A DNA stretch of 64,000 nucleotides from Parasphingopyxis lamellibrachiae (GCF_003385775.1 NZ_QRDP01000004.1:1730957-1794956), one strand, 5' to 3'; shown: positions 1 through 9,257, counted from the first letter of the stretch. Numbers and translations: made by a program. Notes: a model not told the origin generated them from the sequence alone.

Positions 1-642
<642 letters not shown>

Positions 643-810
643 CCGGGCTGTCCAAGCGGAAATATGCCGGCGGGGACAAAGACTTTACTGCTAGCCTATC
701 TTGGCCATCATCCGAGAACACAGGCTTGCCCGATCGAACGCCTACCATCGATGACGGACCGAACCGACTGCGACGATCGAGTTAGACGCGAAGCAGACAA
801 TTGCGGGTTT

Positions 811-845
811 GTCGTTGAATGTCCGCAATGGGTCGTGGGCTCAAC
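811..845 (+). repeat. Copy of an intergenic repeat (GTCCGCAATGGGTCG core)
   Basis: The core at 821-835 matches cores near 7016, 11857 and 14603. It lies in the gap at 643-886, in which I see no convincing gene. Confidence 0.6.
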
Positions 846-886
846 TGCTAAATGGGATCCGCTGATAAGGAGATTCTATTTTCACT

Positions 887-1366
887 CTACTTACTACCTT
901 CTGCTAGGTTGTTACTCAAATCACTGAGGATTTCGAAGAGCCGCACTCTTTCGATCTCGGAAATCCCCTTGAGCATTTTTTCATAGACGGTATCGGCCTC
1001 GTGTCTCAGTGTCGGCAGGAGTTCTAGGGCGGCGGGGAGCAAATAGATTTTCCATACGCGCCTATCGTCGTCCACTTTTCGCCGTTCGACGTAATTCAGC
1101 TCTTCCAGCCGGTCGATTGTTTGTCCGATGCTGGCCCGCTCCAGTTCTACGCATTGCGCCAGCTCAGTTTGCGTAAGCCCCTCCGACCGGAACACATATG
1201 CCAAGGTCCGCCATTGCGTTCGCGTCAGTCCAAAGCGCTTGATCGACTCATCGAAGACTTGGCGCAGCCGTCTCGGCACCTCTTCGAGCAGAAAGGCGAG
1301 TTCGTCGGTTTCCGTTAAGAAACTCGCGCTTGGTGAGGCTTCTTTCAGATCGGCGTTGGTGGTCAT
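887..1366 (-). CDS. MarR family transcriptional regulator
   Basis: A 159-residue winged-helix protein of normal MarR length. The recognition part reads LTQTELAQCVELERASIGQTIDRLEELNYVERR in pieces, followed by the wing DDDRRVWKIYL. MarR proteins are dimers that repress a divergent or downstream operon until a small aromatic or lipophilic ligand binds. It is divergent from the hydrolase-thioesterase-efflux operon, and inverted repeats lie between the two, so it probably controls that operon and itself. The start at 1366 (MTTNADL) gives the usual N-terminus; the frame stays open upstream, but that extension has no family character. Confidence 0.88.
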   Translation of the reverse strand: MTTNADLKEASPSASFLTETDELAFLLEEVPRRLRQVFDESIKRFGLTRTQWRTLAYVFRSEGLTQTELAQCVELERASIGQTIDRLEELNYVERRKVDDDRRVWKIYLLPAALELLPTLRHEADTVYEKMLKGISEIERVRLFEILSDLSNNLAEGSK

Positions 1367-1406
1367 CAGAACATTGATAAACGAAGCAGGAAAAATAATA
1401 AAGTCA

Positions 1407-1426
1407 TTTACTGTAAGGTAATTTAC
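1407..1426. promoter_or_regulatory. Probable MarR operator between divergent genes
   Basis: Overlapping inverted repeats: TTACTGTAA at 1408-1416 (9 bp, perfect about a central T) and GTAA/TTAC arms at 1413-1426. The site is about 15 bases before the hydrolase start and 40 bases from the MarR start, where a repressor could block both promoters. Assignment to the MarR protein is inferred from position. Confidence 0.55.
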
Positions 1427-1441
1427 AATATAGTGCGCTCG

Positions 1442-2326
1442 ATGACCATAAACGACATGAAATTTGAAGGCTGTGCGGGTCTGAAGATCGCAGCGAGCGT
1501 GTCCGGGCCCGGTGACGGCTTTCCGGTGCTGCTTGCGCATGGCGGCGGACAAACACGGCTCGCGTGGAAACGGGTCGTCGGAGAGCTGGGGGATGCTGGA
1601 TACAGGGCAATAGCCATCGATTTGCGCGGTCATGGCGACAGCGAGTGGGCTTCCGATGGCGCATATGACATGCGTGACTTTGCCGCTGATCTTGTTGCAA
1701 TATCCGAACAATTAGATCGGCGACCCGCAATGGTGGGAGCATCGCTTGGCGGCATCGCCGGGATGATTGCAGCGGGAGAACTGGCGCAAGACAGCTTCGC
1801 GTCGCTTACGCTGGTCGACATTGCCCCGAAGATGGAAGCCGCCGGCGTGTCGCGTGTCGTTGGTTTCATGCAGGCCCATGTCGATGACGGGTTCGCCTCG
1901 CCCGAGGAAGCGGCGAAGGTCATTGCCGAATATCTTCCACACCGGCCCGAACGCAAATCATCGGGCAACCTCAATCGTTATCTCAGACAGCGCGATGATG
2001 GCCGCTATTATTGGCATTGGGATCCCAGGTTCATCGAGAACGTCACTAAGTCGCGCAGTGATAGCAGCGAGGCGCGGGATGGCGGGTTGAACTCCCTTAG
2101 CGAAGCAGTCTCCAAACTGACGCTGCCGGTGCATCTGATCCGGGGCGGGTCCAGCGATCTGGTGTCGGAAGACGCCGTTGCGCATCTGCGCGAACTCGTA
2201 CCCGACGCGCATTATACAGACATTGCCGGAGCCGGGCATATGGTTGTCGGCGACCGAAACGACGCCTTTTGTTCAGCGATTCTCGCCTTTCTCGATCAAA
2301 TGCACGGAAAGGAACGGGCATTGTGA
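1442..2326 (+). CDS. Alpha/beta hydrolase
   Basis: A 294-residue cytoplasmic alpha/beta hydrolase fold enzyme. Visible parts are the oxyanion-hole stretch HGGGQ, DLRGHGDS, the nucleophile elbow GASLGG (serine), an acid in RGGSSDLVSEDA and the catalytic histidine in GAGHMVVGD. This is a complete Ser-Asp-His set. It opens an operon with a thioesterase and an RND pump; the thioesterase GTG overlaps its stop. It may act on an ester or lactone compound that the pump also handles, but the substrate is not predictable. The ATG at 1442 is preferred over an in-frame GTG at 1433. Confidence 0.85.
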   Translation: MTINDMKFEGCAGLKIAASVSGPGDGFPVLLAHGGGQTRLAWKRVVGELGDAGYRAIAIDLRGHGDSEWASDGAYDMRDFAADLVAISEQLDRRPAMVGASLGGIAGMIAAGELAQDSFASLTLVDIAPKMEAAGVSRVVGFMQAHVDDGFASPEEAAKVIAEYLPHRPERKSSGNLNRYLRQRDDGRYYWHWDPRFIENVTKSRSDSSEARDGGLNSLSEAVSKLTLPVHLIRGGSSDLVSEDAVAHLRELVPDAHYTDIAGAGHMVVGDRNDAFCSAILAFLDQMHGKERAL

Positions 2327-2742
2327 CGGAAACACCAACTGGACCGATGGACGCGAAACGACTGCAGGATATTCTCCTAATCTCACCATTCCATCGCTGG
2401 CTTAGGCTTCGGATCGTTTCGCAAGCCAATGATAGTCTGGAACTCGAAATGCCATGGCGTGATGAGATCGTTTCCAATCCAGCCATCGGTGCGGCGCATG
2501 GCGGTATCTTGTCGGCACTTGTCGACCTGACCGGCCTATACGCTGTCCTCGCGGCAGGCGGTGTTGCAAAAGCAACAGCCGATCTTCGTGTCGATTTTCA
2601 TCGGGCCGCTACCGAAGGACCGCTTCGCGCAATCGGCCACCCGATAAAAATGGGCCGCACCCTGTGCATCGCAGACACGCAAATTTTGAGTGCGGACGGA
2701 CGGCTTCTTGCAAGCGGCCGCGGTGCCTATGTGAGCGGATAG
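2323..2742 (+). CDS. PaaI-type hot-dog thioesterase
   Basis: A 139-residue hot-dog fold protein of the PaaI / acyl-CoA thioesterase group. The signature stretch is GAAHGGILSALVDLTGLYA, with the HGG motif and the acidic residue two helical turns on; ATADLRVDFHRAA forms the following strand. Such enzymes hydrolyse acyl- or aryl-CoA thioesters as tetramers. Start: GTG at 2323 overlaps the hydrolase stop (GTGA), with AAAGGA about ten bases upstream, so the two are translationally coupled. Its presence between a hydrolase and an efflux pump is unusual. Confidence 0.82.
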   Translation: MTETPTGPMDAKRLQDILLISPFHRWLRLRIVSQANDSLELEMPWRDEIVSNPAIGAAHGGILSALVDLTGLYAVLAAGGVAKATADLRVDFHRAATEGPLRAIGHPIKMGRTLCIADTQILSADGRLLASGRGAYVSG

Positions 2743-2747
2743 ACCCA

Positions 2748-3875
2748 ATGTCGCGCAATCACCTTCTAGCCCTTGCGGCTCTTTGTGTTCTGGTGCCGGG
2801 ATGTTCGGGTGCCGAAGACGAGGCCGCAAGTGACGCGCAAGCGCTCGAAAGCGGCCCCGCCCAAGTCGAGACAGTAACGGCCTCGACGGAGCTTGTGTCG
2901 GAGCCGGTAGAGGCGTTCGGTACAATCGCAGCGCAGCAACGCAGTTCCATAGGCGCGCTCGTCGAAGGTCCGGTTGATCGGATATTTGTCAACATCGGTG
3001 ATCGAGTGACACGGGGTCAGCCACTTTTTCGCGTCAGGCAAGCCGATTATCGTCGCCGGGTTTCCGAGATGCAGGCCGCCGTCAATCTCACCACTGCGCA
3101 AGCGACACAGGCGGAACGGCAATATGAGCGGGTGATGGCCCTCGCGCCGCGTGGTTTCGTATCGCGAGCGCACGTAGAAAGCGTAGAGACCGATCTCGCC
3201 GTGGCGCGTGCCCAGACCGCGCAAGCGCAGGCGGTTTTAGCAACCGCACAACAAGCGTTGAGCGATACTGTGGCTCGCGCCCCTTATGATGGCGTTGTGA
3301 CGGGGCGACTCATCGATGAGGGTGTCTATCTCAACAACCGGTTCTCCACGGGCGGTCAATCTGCGGCCATCGAGCTTCAGCAAGCTGGCATTGTCGCGGC
3401 CATCGTCAACGCGCCGCAGGCGCATGTCGACCAATTCCGGCGCAACCTGCCAGCACGGGTGTTCATCGATGGTTTTGACGAGCCGTTCGACAGCATAGTT
3501 TATATCATCAATGATGGCGTCAATCCGACTGCGCGGACGGTGGAGTTGCGGCTGCCGATCCGCAATCCAGGCTATCGAATCAGCCCCGGCCTGTCCGCCC
3601 GTGCGGAGATTGAAGTTCCGCCTTGTTCGGTGATGATCTTGCCCCGGTCCGCCGTGCTCGGTGACAGCGCAGCGCCTTATGTGTTTATTGTCGAGGGCAA
3701 TGTGGCGCGTCGAAGGAATGTGGAAACGGACAGCATCGATTTTGACAGGGTGATAATCGTTTCGGGATTGGAAGAGGGAGAACGGGTCGTCAGCGAACCT
3801 CCTTCGACATTGAGAGACGGCGACCAGGTCGCACAAATACGGCGTAGCGAGGCTCAACCCGATGTGGCTCGTTGA
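2748..3875 (+). CDS. RND efflux membrane fusion lipoprotein
   Basis: A 375-residue periplasmic adaptor of the AcrA/MdtA type. The N-terminus is a lipoprotein signal ending VPGC, so the mature protein is probably anchored by Cys. Next come a split lipoyl domain (AQQRSSIGALVEGPVDRI and APYDGVVTGRLIDEG), an alpha-helical hairpin rich in Ala/Gln between them, a beta-barrel and a membrane-proximal domain (PRSAVLG...VFIVEGNVARRR). It links the inner-membrane pump to an outer-membrane channel; no channel gene is present here. It overlaps the pump gene by 14 bases. The start follows the thioesterase stop by five bases. Confidence 0.9.
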   Translation: MSRNHLLALAALCVLVPGCSGAEDEAASDAQALESGPAQVETVTASTELVSEPVEAFGTIAAQQRSSIGALVEGPVDRIFVNIGDRVTRGQPLFRVRQADYRRRVSEMQAAVNLTTAQATQAERQYERVMALAPRGFVSRAHVESVETDLAVARAQTAQAQAVLATAQQALSDTVARAPYDGVVTGRLIDEGVYLNNRFSTGGQSAAIELQQAGIVAAIVNAPQAHVDQFRRNLPARVFIDGFDEPFDSIVYIINDGVNPTARTVELRLPIRNPGYRISPGLSARAEIEVPPCSVMILPRSAVLGDSAAPYVFIVEGNVARRRNVETDSIDFDRVIIVSGLEEGERVVSEPPSTLRDGDQVAQIRRSEAQPDVAR

Positions 3876-6800
3876 TGTCTCCATCCGCCGCCCGGTTTTC
3901 GCGACGATGCTCATTCTTTCATTGGTGGTTCTCGGAATTGTTTCGTTCGGCAATCTGGGTGTCGATCTGTTTCCTAAAATCGAATTTCCTTATGTTTCGG
4001 TGACCACGCAGCTGCCCGGCGCATCACCCGATACGGTCGAGACGGAAATCACCGATGTCGTTGAGGAAGAGGTCAATACGATCTCGGGCCTGCGTCAGAT
4101 GCGTTCGATCAGTTCGGAAGGTGTCAGCCAGGTTTCTCTGGAATTCGAACTTGAGGAAAATGCGGACGTCAAAGCGCAAGATGTGCGTGACAGCATAGCG
4201 ATAATAACCGGCGACCTTCCGGAGGATGCGGAGGTTCCTGTCGTCGCAAAGGTCGACCCCGACGCTGCACCGATAATGTCGATCATGCTGTCCGGCGATA
4301 TGTCGGTGCGCGAACTCACGACCTATGCGGATGAGGTCGTCAAGGAACGGCTCCAGCGTGTCCAAGGCGTCGGCTCTGTTTCGCTGGTCGGCGGACGCGA
4401 GCGCGAAATGCGCGTATGGCTTGATCCAAGTGCAATGCGCGCACGCGGCGTGACCGCCGACGATGTCGTGCAGGCGCTGGCGAATGAGAATGCCGAGTTG
4501 CCCGGTGGGCGACTGGAGATCGAGGGGCGCACAAGGCAGTTCGGCGCGAGAACTCTTGCGGAAGCGGGAACAGCGGAGGAATTCGGCAATCTCGCTATCG
4601 CTTATAGGCCCAATGGCCAGACCACACGTATCCGGGATGTCGCCCGGATCGAAGACTCCGTTGAAGATGAAACGAGCTATGCGCAGCTCAACGGCCGTCC
4701 GGGCGTCGTGCTTGAAGTGCGCCGACAATCGGGCGAAAACACCGTCGAGGTATCAAATGCCCTTCGCGATGAAATCGAACGATTGCGCGAAGGTGCGCCG
4801 GAGGGCGTCGACATGGTTGTCGCCCGCGATACTGCCCGCTTTATCGAGTCCGCCATCGAAGATGTGCTGTTCGATTTGGCCATCGCCATCGTTTTGGTCG
4901 TGCTGGTGACGTTTCTGTTCCTTTTGAGTTGGCGAGCGACAATTATCGTCCTGCTTGCGATCCCCACATCGATAATCGCGACATTTACAGCCTTTGGCGC
5001 GTTTGATTTCACACTGAACATGATGACATTGCTCGCGCTCACCGTGGCCATCGGATTGCTCGTCGACGATGCAATCGTGGTGGTCGAAGCGGTGCAAAAC
5101 GATATTGATGGCGGGGCGGAGCCCCGGAAGGCAGCTTCGACGGCGACCCAGCGGGTGGCTCTTGCCGTGCTTGCAGGCACGTTCGCCACCCTCGCCGTCT
5201 TTGTGCCGATCGCGTTTATGGAAGGGATCGTTGGCCGCTTCTTCTTCCAGTATGGGCTAGCCATCGTATTCTCTGTGAGCGTGTCGCTGCTGGTGGCATT
5301 CACGCTGACGCCGATGCTGTCGGCCCGGTTCTTGCGGCCCGAAAAGGGTCATGTCGGCTGGTTGGGCCGCATCGAGAATTTCCACAAGGCGCTTCGGTCG
5401 CGCTACGAAAGCCTAATCGGATGGGCTATCCGCCGCCGCTATCTGGTCCTTCTGGGCGCTCTGGTCAGCGTGTTCATTGGCGGCTTCTTCGCATCCTTGG
5501 TTCCCGCCACCTTTATGACGAGTACCGACCGATCCGAGTTTCTCGCGACGGTCGAATTGCCGCTTGGCACCGGTATCGAAACAGCGAAGGACGCTGCGAT
5601 CCGGGCGGACCAGGCGCTGAGAGAGCATCCCGAAATCGATCTCGTTTTTGTGACTGCTGGAGCGGGCACCAATCAGAGCACGAACATTTTGAACCTTTAT
5701 GTCGGCCTGACGCCAAAAAACGACCGCGATATCCATCAAGGCGAGATCATGTCCTTTGCTCGTGAGGCATTAGCCCAGGCCGTGCCGGAGGCGAACGATC
5801 TATTGGCTGAAGATGTTCCGTGGGTTTCCGGTAGCGGCGTCGGGCAAATGGCTATCGATCTGGTCGTAACCGGCCCCGATCTGGAGTCGATCAACGACTA
5901 TGCGATTTTGGTGGCAGACCAGATGCGCGCATCGCCGGAATTTGTTGACGTCCAGACCAGCTATGAAGGTGGCCGGCCAGAGCTGCAAATCCGGCTTGAC
6001 CGAAACCGGGCTGCCGATCTCGGTGTCTCGGCGCGCAGTTTGGCTACCGCATCTCAGACGCTTATCGGCGGCACGGAGGCTGGCAGCTTTGAAGACGAAG
6101 GGCGCCGCTACGACGTTCGTGTTCGTCTTGAAGAAAGCAGGCGCCAGACCTTGATCGATATCGAAACGCTTCCCGTGCGATCTGGCGACGGCACAGTGGT
6201 CGATCTTGCTGCAGTCGCCGAGGTCGGCGTGGCTGACGGACCCGCACAGATTGACCGCATTGACCGCGCACGCCAAATTTCCGTGCGCGCCAATACGCCG
6301 CCGGGTGTCGCATTGAGCACGGCGGTCGACCGGCTTGACGAAATACTCGCGGAAAATCCCCCACCCGAAGGATTGGAGACGCTGACCGAAGGCATGGCGC
6401 GACGCTTGGCTGACACCGCCGATGCGATCATTTTCGCCTTCATATTGGCGCTCGTCGCACTCTACATTGTTCTTGCAAGCCAGTTCGACAGTTTTGGTCA
6501 ACCGATTCTCATTATGCTGACAGCGCCTCTCTCTTTTTCGGGAGCTTTTGCGGCAATGTGGCTCTCCGGTCAGGAGATGAGCCTGTTCGGTCAAATCGGA
6601 CTTATAGCGCTTATGGGGATTGTCATGAAGAATGGCATCCTGCTCGTCGATCAAGCGAACCAATACCGGGATTCTGGTGAGGAAGCGGCAGAGGCCATGC
6701 GCCGAGCGGCACCCGAACGTCTCCGGCCAGTTCTGATGACGGCTCTCGCCGCGATCTTCGGCATGATGCCCGTCGCTTTTGCGCAGTCAGACGGAGCGGA

Positions 6801-6957
6801 ATGGCGCAACGCAATGGGGTTCATCATCATTGGCGGTTTGACGACTTCAACGTTTTTAACGCTACTAGTGGTTCCAGCTGCCTATGCATTACCATCTGAT
6901 TTCCGGCGCTTTTGGTTGAGAATAACCAACTGGTCTCCGCTAAGGGGAACGGGATAA
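3862..6957 (+). CDS. RND multidrug efflux permease (HAE1/AcrB-like)
   Basis: A 1031-residue inner-membrane proton antiporter of normal length for the hydrophobe/amphiphile efflux family. It starts SIRRPVFATMLI, has two large periplasmic loops and twelve predicted membrane segments. The proton-relay residues are visible: the Asp-Asp pair in GLLVDDAIVVVEA (TM4) and the Lys in GIVMKNGILLVDQAN (TM10). With the adaptor upstream it would export lipophilic drugs, solvents or fatty-acid-like compounds. An outer-membrane partner must come from elsewhere. It is the last gene of the MarR-controlled operon. Confidence 0.93.
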   Translation: MWLVDVSIRRPVFATMLILSLVVLGIVSFGNLGVDLFPKIEFPYVSVTTQLPGASPDTVETEITDVVEEEVNTISGLRQMRSISSEGVSQVSLEFELEENADVKAQDVRDSIAIITGDLPEDAEVPVVAKVDPDAAPIMSIMLSGDMSVRELTTYADEVVKERLQRVQGVGSVSLVGGREREMRVWLDPSAMRARGVTADDVVQALANENAELPGGRLEIEGRTRQFGARTLAEAGTAEEFGNLAIAYRPNGQTTRIRDVARIEDSVEDETSYAQLNGRPGVVLEVRRQSGENTVEVSNALRDEIERLREGAPEGVDMVVARDTARFIESAIEDVLFDLAIAIVLVVLVTFLFLLSWRATIIVLLAIPTSIIATFTAFGAFDFTLNMMTLLALTVAIGLLVDDAIVVVEAVQNDIDGGAEPRKAASTATQRVALAVLAGTFATLAVFVPIAFMEGIVGRFFFQYGLAIVFSVSVSLLVAFTLTPMLSARFLRPEKGHVGWLGRIENFHKALRSRYESLIGWAIRRRYLVLLGALVSVFIGGFFASLVPATFMTSTDRSEFLATVELPLGTGIETAKDAAIRADQALREHPEIDLVFVTAGAGTNQSTNILNLYVGLTPKNDRDIHQGEIMSFAREALAQAVPEANDLLAEDVPWVSGSGVGQMAIDLVVTGPDLESINDYAILVADQMRASPEFVDVQTSYEGGRPELQIRLDRNRAADLGVSARSLATASQTLIGGTEAGSFEDEGRRYDVRVRLEESRRQTLIDIETLPVRSGDGTVVDLAAVAEVGVADGPAQIDRIDRARQISVRANTPPGVALSTAVDRLDEILAENPPPEGLETLTEGMARRLADTADAIIFAFILALVALYIVLASQFDSFGQPILIMLTAPLSFSGAFAAMWLSGQEMSLFGQIGLIALMGIVMKNGILLVDQANQYRDSGEEAAEAMRRAAPERLRPVLMTALAAIFGMMPVAFAQSDGAEWRNAMGFIIIGGLTTSTFLTLLVVPAAYALPSDFRRFWLRITNWSPLRGTG

Positions 6958-7008
6958 CAAGAAGTTGGGAAGGCACAATCAGCGCATGGCCGCTAATTGG
7001 ATGTCTTT

Positions 7009-7034
7009 CGTTGAAAGTCCGCAATGGGTGGATA
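7009..7034 (+). repeat. Intergenic repeat copy (TTGAAAGTCCGCAATGGGTGG)
   Basis: Shares GTCCGCAATGGGT with the copy at 821. It lies in the 250-base gap after the RND gene, in which I see no gene. Confidence 0.55.
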
Positions 7035-7207
7035 CTGTTGAAGAACTCGGGTCGACGCTCGACGACGCCAATTTCCAGCAATATTGAATCAATGGAAGCC
7101 GCGCGCTTGAATCTTTGCTGCGCATATTGTCGCTAGGGTACAGTAATATTGCTCGCGAAAACTGCTCGCGGAGTTTTTCAACACTATTGGTGGAAAGCAG
7201 ACCTTCA

Positions 7208-7615
7208 CTACTCAAACAAAGCTTCAACCAGTGGGCAATCAGGAACCGCTTCTCCGCTGCACTCGGCTGACATCCGATCCAGGGTCCGTTTCAGTCGTTT
7301 CAGATCAGCAATTTTTTTCGCAATGTCTTCGATATGCTGCGTGGTCACAGCCAACACTTCCGCGCACGTATAGTCCTTGGTATCCACCAATCCTAGAAGT
7401 TCGCGCAGTTCGGCAATGGAAAACCCGAGTTCCCGGCACCGCAATACAAAACCAAGTCGCTTCTGGTCATCACGCGAATAGAGCCTGTGTCCGCTTGCAC
7501 TTCGATCAGGCTCGTGCAGTAGGCCGATTTTTTCATAGTATCGGATCGTTTCGATATTGCTTCCGGTCGCCTCGGCCAGCGCACCCCGCTTTATCATATG
7601 TGACATCCTCGCCAT
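7208..7615 (-). CDS. merR: MerR family metal-responsive regulator of the mer genes
   Basis: A 135-residue MerR-type activator. The N-terminal HTH reads GALAEATGSNIETIRYYEKIGLL, a long dimerisation helix follows, and three cysteines sit as in mercuric MerR: one in YTCAEV and two in AECSGEAVPDCPL. It is divergent from merT, with a 19-bp-spacer promoter and perfect dyad between. Known MerR proteins hold such promoters silent and untwist them when Hg(II) binds the three cysteines. Start choice is open between ATGs at 7615, 7606 and 7597. Confidence 0.88.
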   Translation of the reverse strand: MARMSHMIKRGALAEATGSNIETIRYYEKIGLLHEPDRSASGHRLYSRDDQKRLGFVLRCRELGFSIAELRELLGLVDTKDYTCAEVLAVTTQHIEDIAKKIADLKRLKRTLDRMSAECSGEAVPDCPLVEALFE

Positions 7616-7634
7616 CCACTTCCAAAACTAGCCC

Positions 7635-7665
7635 TTGCACCTGTAGTTACTACAGAGAGTATACT
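7635..7665 (+). promoter_or_regulatory. MerR-controlled promoter of merT
   Basis: -35 TTGCAC (7635-7640) and -10 TATACT (7660-7665) are separated by 19 bp, the over-long spacer typical of MerR targets. The spacer begins with the perfect dyad CTGTAGTTACTACAG at 7641-7655. Transcription should begin near 7671-7673, that is, at the merT start codon. Confidence 0.85.
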
Positions 7666-7672
7666 CTCGCTC

Positions 7673-8035
7673 ATGGTCGATCAAGCGCGCAAAAACACCG
7701 GAAAATTATCGGCAGCCGGAGCGGCGCTTGGAGCTATCCTCGCTTCATCATGCTGCATCGCGCCGCTGATCTTGGTGACACTTGGTATAAGCGGCGCATG
7801 GATCGGCAATCTGACCGCGCTCGAACCGTATAAATGGGCATTCATTGCCATCGCATCGGCCTTTCTCGCCCTTGGCTTTTGGCATGTCTATTTCCGGCAA
7901 GCCGTTCCTTGCGAGGATGGCACGTATTGCGCGCGTCCCGAAGCGAGCTTGATTGTTAAAAGCGCTTTGTGGCTGGCGACTGGGCTCGTCGCGCTCTCGG
8001 CGACGGTCGATTGGTGGGCACCGCTATTTTATTAG
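7673..8035 (+). CDS. merT: MerT mercuric ion transport protein
   Basis: A 120-residue inner-membrane protein of the MerT family with three predicted membrane segments. The first carries the paired cysteines in ILASSCCIAPLIL; the second pair is in the cytoplasmic loop VPCEDGTYCARP. MerT takes Hg(II) from periplasmic MerP and passes it inward, normally to mercuric reductase. First gene of the operon. The ATG lies almost at the predicted transcription start, and no other start codon exists in the next 30 codons, so the message may be leaderless. Confidence 0.92.
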   Translation: MVDQARKNTGKLSAAGAALGAILASSCCIAPLILVTLGISGAWIGNLTALEPYKWAFIAIASAFLALGFWHVYFRQAVPCEDGTYCARPEASLIVKSALWLATGLVALSATVDWWAPLFY

Positions 8036-8045
8036 GAGTAAGAAA

Positions 8046-8390
8046 ATGAACAAAACAACGATGGCTGTGGTTGCTGTATTAGGACTTGCCGGAGCGGGAA
8101 TTGGGGCAACCACCTTGTTGCCGCAGACTTCCAGCGAAGTTGTTGCTCAAAGCCCAGCGGAATTGCAAACGGCGAGCTTTGCGGTCGAAAACATGACCTG
8201 CGCGGCCTGTCCGATTACGGTGCGACAGGCGATGCAGGGCGTTGACGGAGTCCATGATGTAACGATCAACTTTGAAGCAAAGACCGCTACCGCACGGTTC
8301 GATCCCACCCGAACCACAACTAATGCCATTGCAGCGGCCTCGACCGATGCTGGTTATCCCGCACAAAGCAATACTGCTGAGCGACTATGA
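8046..8390 (+). CDS. merP: MerP periplasmic mercury-binding protein
   Basis: A 114-residue exported protein: a signal-like segment (MAVVAVLGLAGAGIGATTLL) followed by one heavy-metal-associated domain with the binding motif ENMTCAACPITV. It would bind Hg(II) in the periplasm and deliver it to MerT. Good Shine-Dalgarno (AGGAGTAAGAAA) just upstream. It overlaps merF by four bases (ATGA). The linker between signal and metal domain is longer than in Tn501 MerP. Confidence 0.92.
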   Translation: MNKTTMAVVAVLGLAGAGIGATTLLPQTSSEVVAQSPAELQTASFAVENMTCAACPITVRQAMQGVDGVHDVTINFEAKTATARFDPTRTTTNAIAAASTDAGYPAQSNTAERL

Positions 8391-8596
8391 ACGATAAAGT
8401 GTTACTCAAAATGGGAGTGATCGGAGCCGTCATCGCAGCCATCTGCTGTGCCACTCCGCTGCTCGTTATCATTTTAGGAACTGCCGGGCTGTCCGCCTGG
8501 CTCCTTTGGCTCGACTACACGGTGTTTGCAGCACTCATCCTCTTTTCGGGGCTGATTGTCTTCGCGCTGATGAAACTCAGAAATGCAGGTGAATGA
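8387..8596 (+). CDS. merF: MerF mercury transport protein
   Basis: A 69-residue two-helix membrane protein. The first helix has the cysteine pair in AAICCATPLLVIILGTAG, as in MerF. The second cysteine pair known in MerF is missing here because the C-terminus is short (KLRNAGE). It overlaps merP and the next gene by ATGA junctions, so the three are probably translated together. Confidence 0.85.
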   Translation: MNDKVLLKMGVIGAVIAAICCATPLLVIILGTAGLSAWLLWLDYTVFAALILFSGLIVFALMKLRNAGE

Positions 8597-8814
8597 TGCA
8601 GCTTAGTTCGACGCTTACCTGTCCCGAATGCGGACACCGCGAAACCGAAGCCATGCCGACCGACGCCTGTCAGTTTTTCTACGACTGCAAAGGGTGCAAC
8701 GCCGTGCTCCGCCCCAACGCAGGTGATTGTTGTGTCTTCTGTTCGTTTGGCACCATTCCCTGTCCGCCGATCCAAGAAGCGCGTGACAATGGCACACAGG
8801 CGGAGTGCTGCTAA
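8593..8814 (+). CDS. GDCCVxC domain protein, cysteine-rich
   Basis: A 73-residue protein with 11 cysteines: CPECGH near the N-terminus, CQFFYDCKGC in the middle, the family signature GDCCVFCSFG and a terminal ECC. The zinc-ribbon-like spacing suggests a metal-binding protein, with no membrane segment or signal. It overlaps merF (ATGA), so it belongs to the mer operon. A role as cytoplasmic mercury acceptor is my inference; no function is established that I know of. Confidence 0.8.
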   Translation: MMQLSSTLTCPECGHRETEAMPTDACQFFYDCKGCNAVLRPNAGDCCVFCSFGTIPCPPIQEARDNGTQAECC

Positions 8815-8828
8815 CCATGGAGAAGCCA

Positions 8829-9233
8829 ATGACTGAGGTCGCACAAAAGCAGCTGGACCATGCACGCAAGCCGATCCCGTTTCTTTTCAACTGGGGCATT
8901 CCGATACTGGTTCTGGTTTCGGTGAATATCGTCCAGGGTTTCTGGCCAGTTTCAATCGTCCTTTGGATGATAATCGGCTCTTTTACGTGGATGGGCATTG
9001 GTTGCGTCATTAACGCGGCGCGCTGCGGTCGGTTGCATTGCTATTTTTCCGGGCCAATCTTTCTAATCGGCGCGCTGGCGACATTCCTGGTTGGATTTGA
9101 ATTTGCCGATCTTGGATCGATCAGCGTTTCCCTCATCAGCAACGTCACCATCGTTTTGGCGCTCTCTACTTTCATTCTGGAGTGGGTGTGGGGAGCATAC
9201 GGTTCGAAGAGATCTCCCGATCCTTTGAATTGA
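8829..9233 (+). CDS. Small four-helix membrane protein at the end of the mer operon
   Basis: A 134-residue protein with four predicted membrane segments (PFLFNWGIPILVLVSVNIV; WPVSIVLWMIIGSFTWMGIG; FSGPIFLIGALATFLVGF; VTIVLALSTFILEWVWG) and a loop with two Cys and a His (INAARCGRLHCYFSG). I do not recognise a named family. It starts 14 bases after the GDCCVxC gene with GGAG at 8819-8822, so it is co-transcribed with mer. The Cys-Gly-Arg-Leu-His-Cys loop could be a metal site (inference). It occupies the place where merA would usually be. Confidence 0.72.
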   Translation: MTEVAQKQLDHARKPIPFLFNWGIPILVLVSVNIVQGFWPVSIVLWMIIGSFTWMGIGCVINAARCGRLHCYFSGPIFLIGALATFLVGFEFADLGSISVSLISNVTIVLALSTFILEWVWGAYGSKRSPDPLN

Positions 9234-9257
9234 GATGAGAGCCTATCGATAGCCGTT

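Noticed and set aside
664-927. Open frame of 87 codons before the MarR gene
   Set aside because: No Shine-Dalgarno, no recognisable protein pattern, and it runs through a copy of the intergenic repeat.
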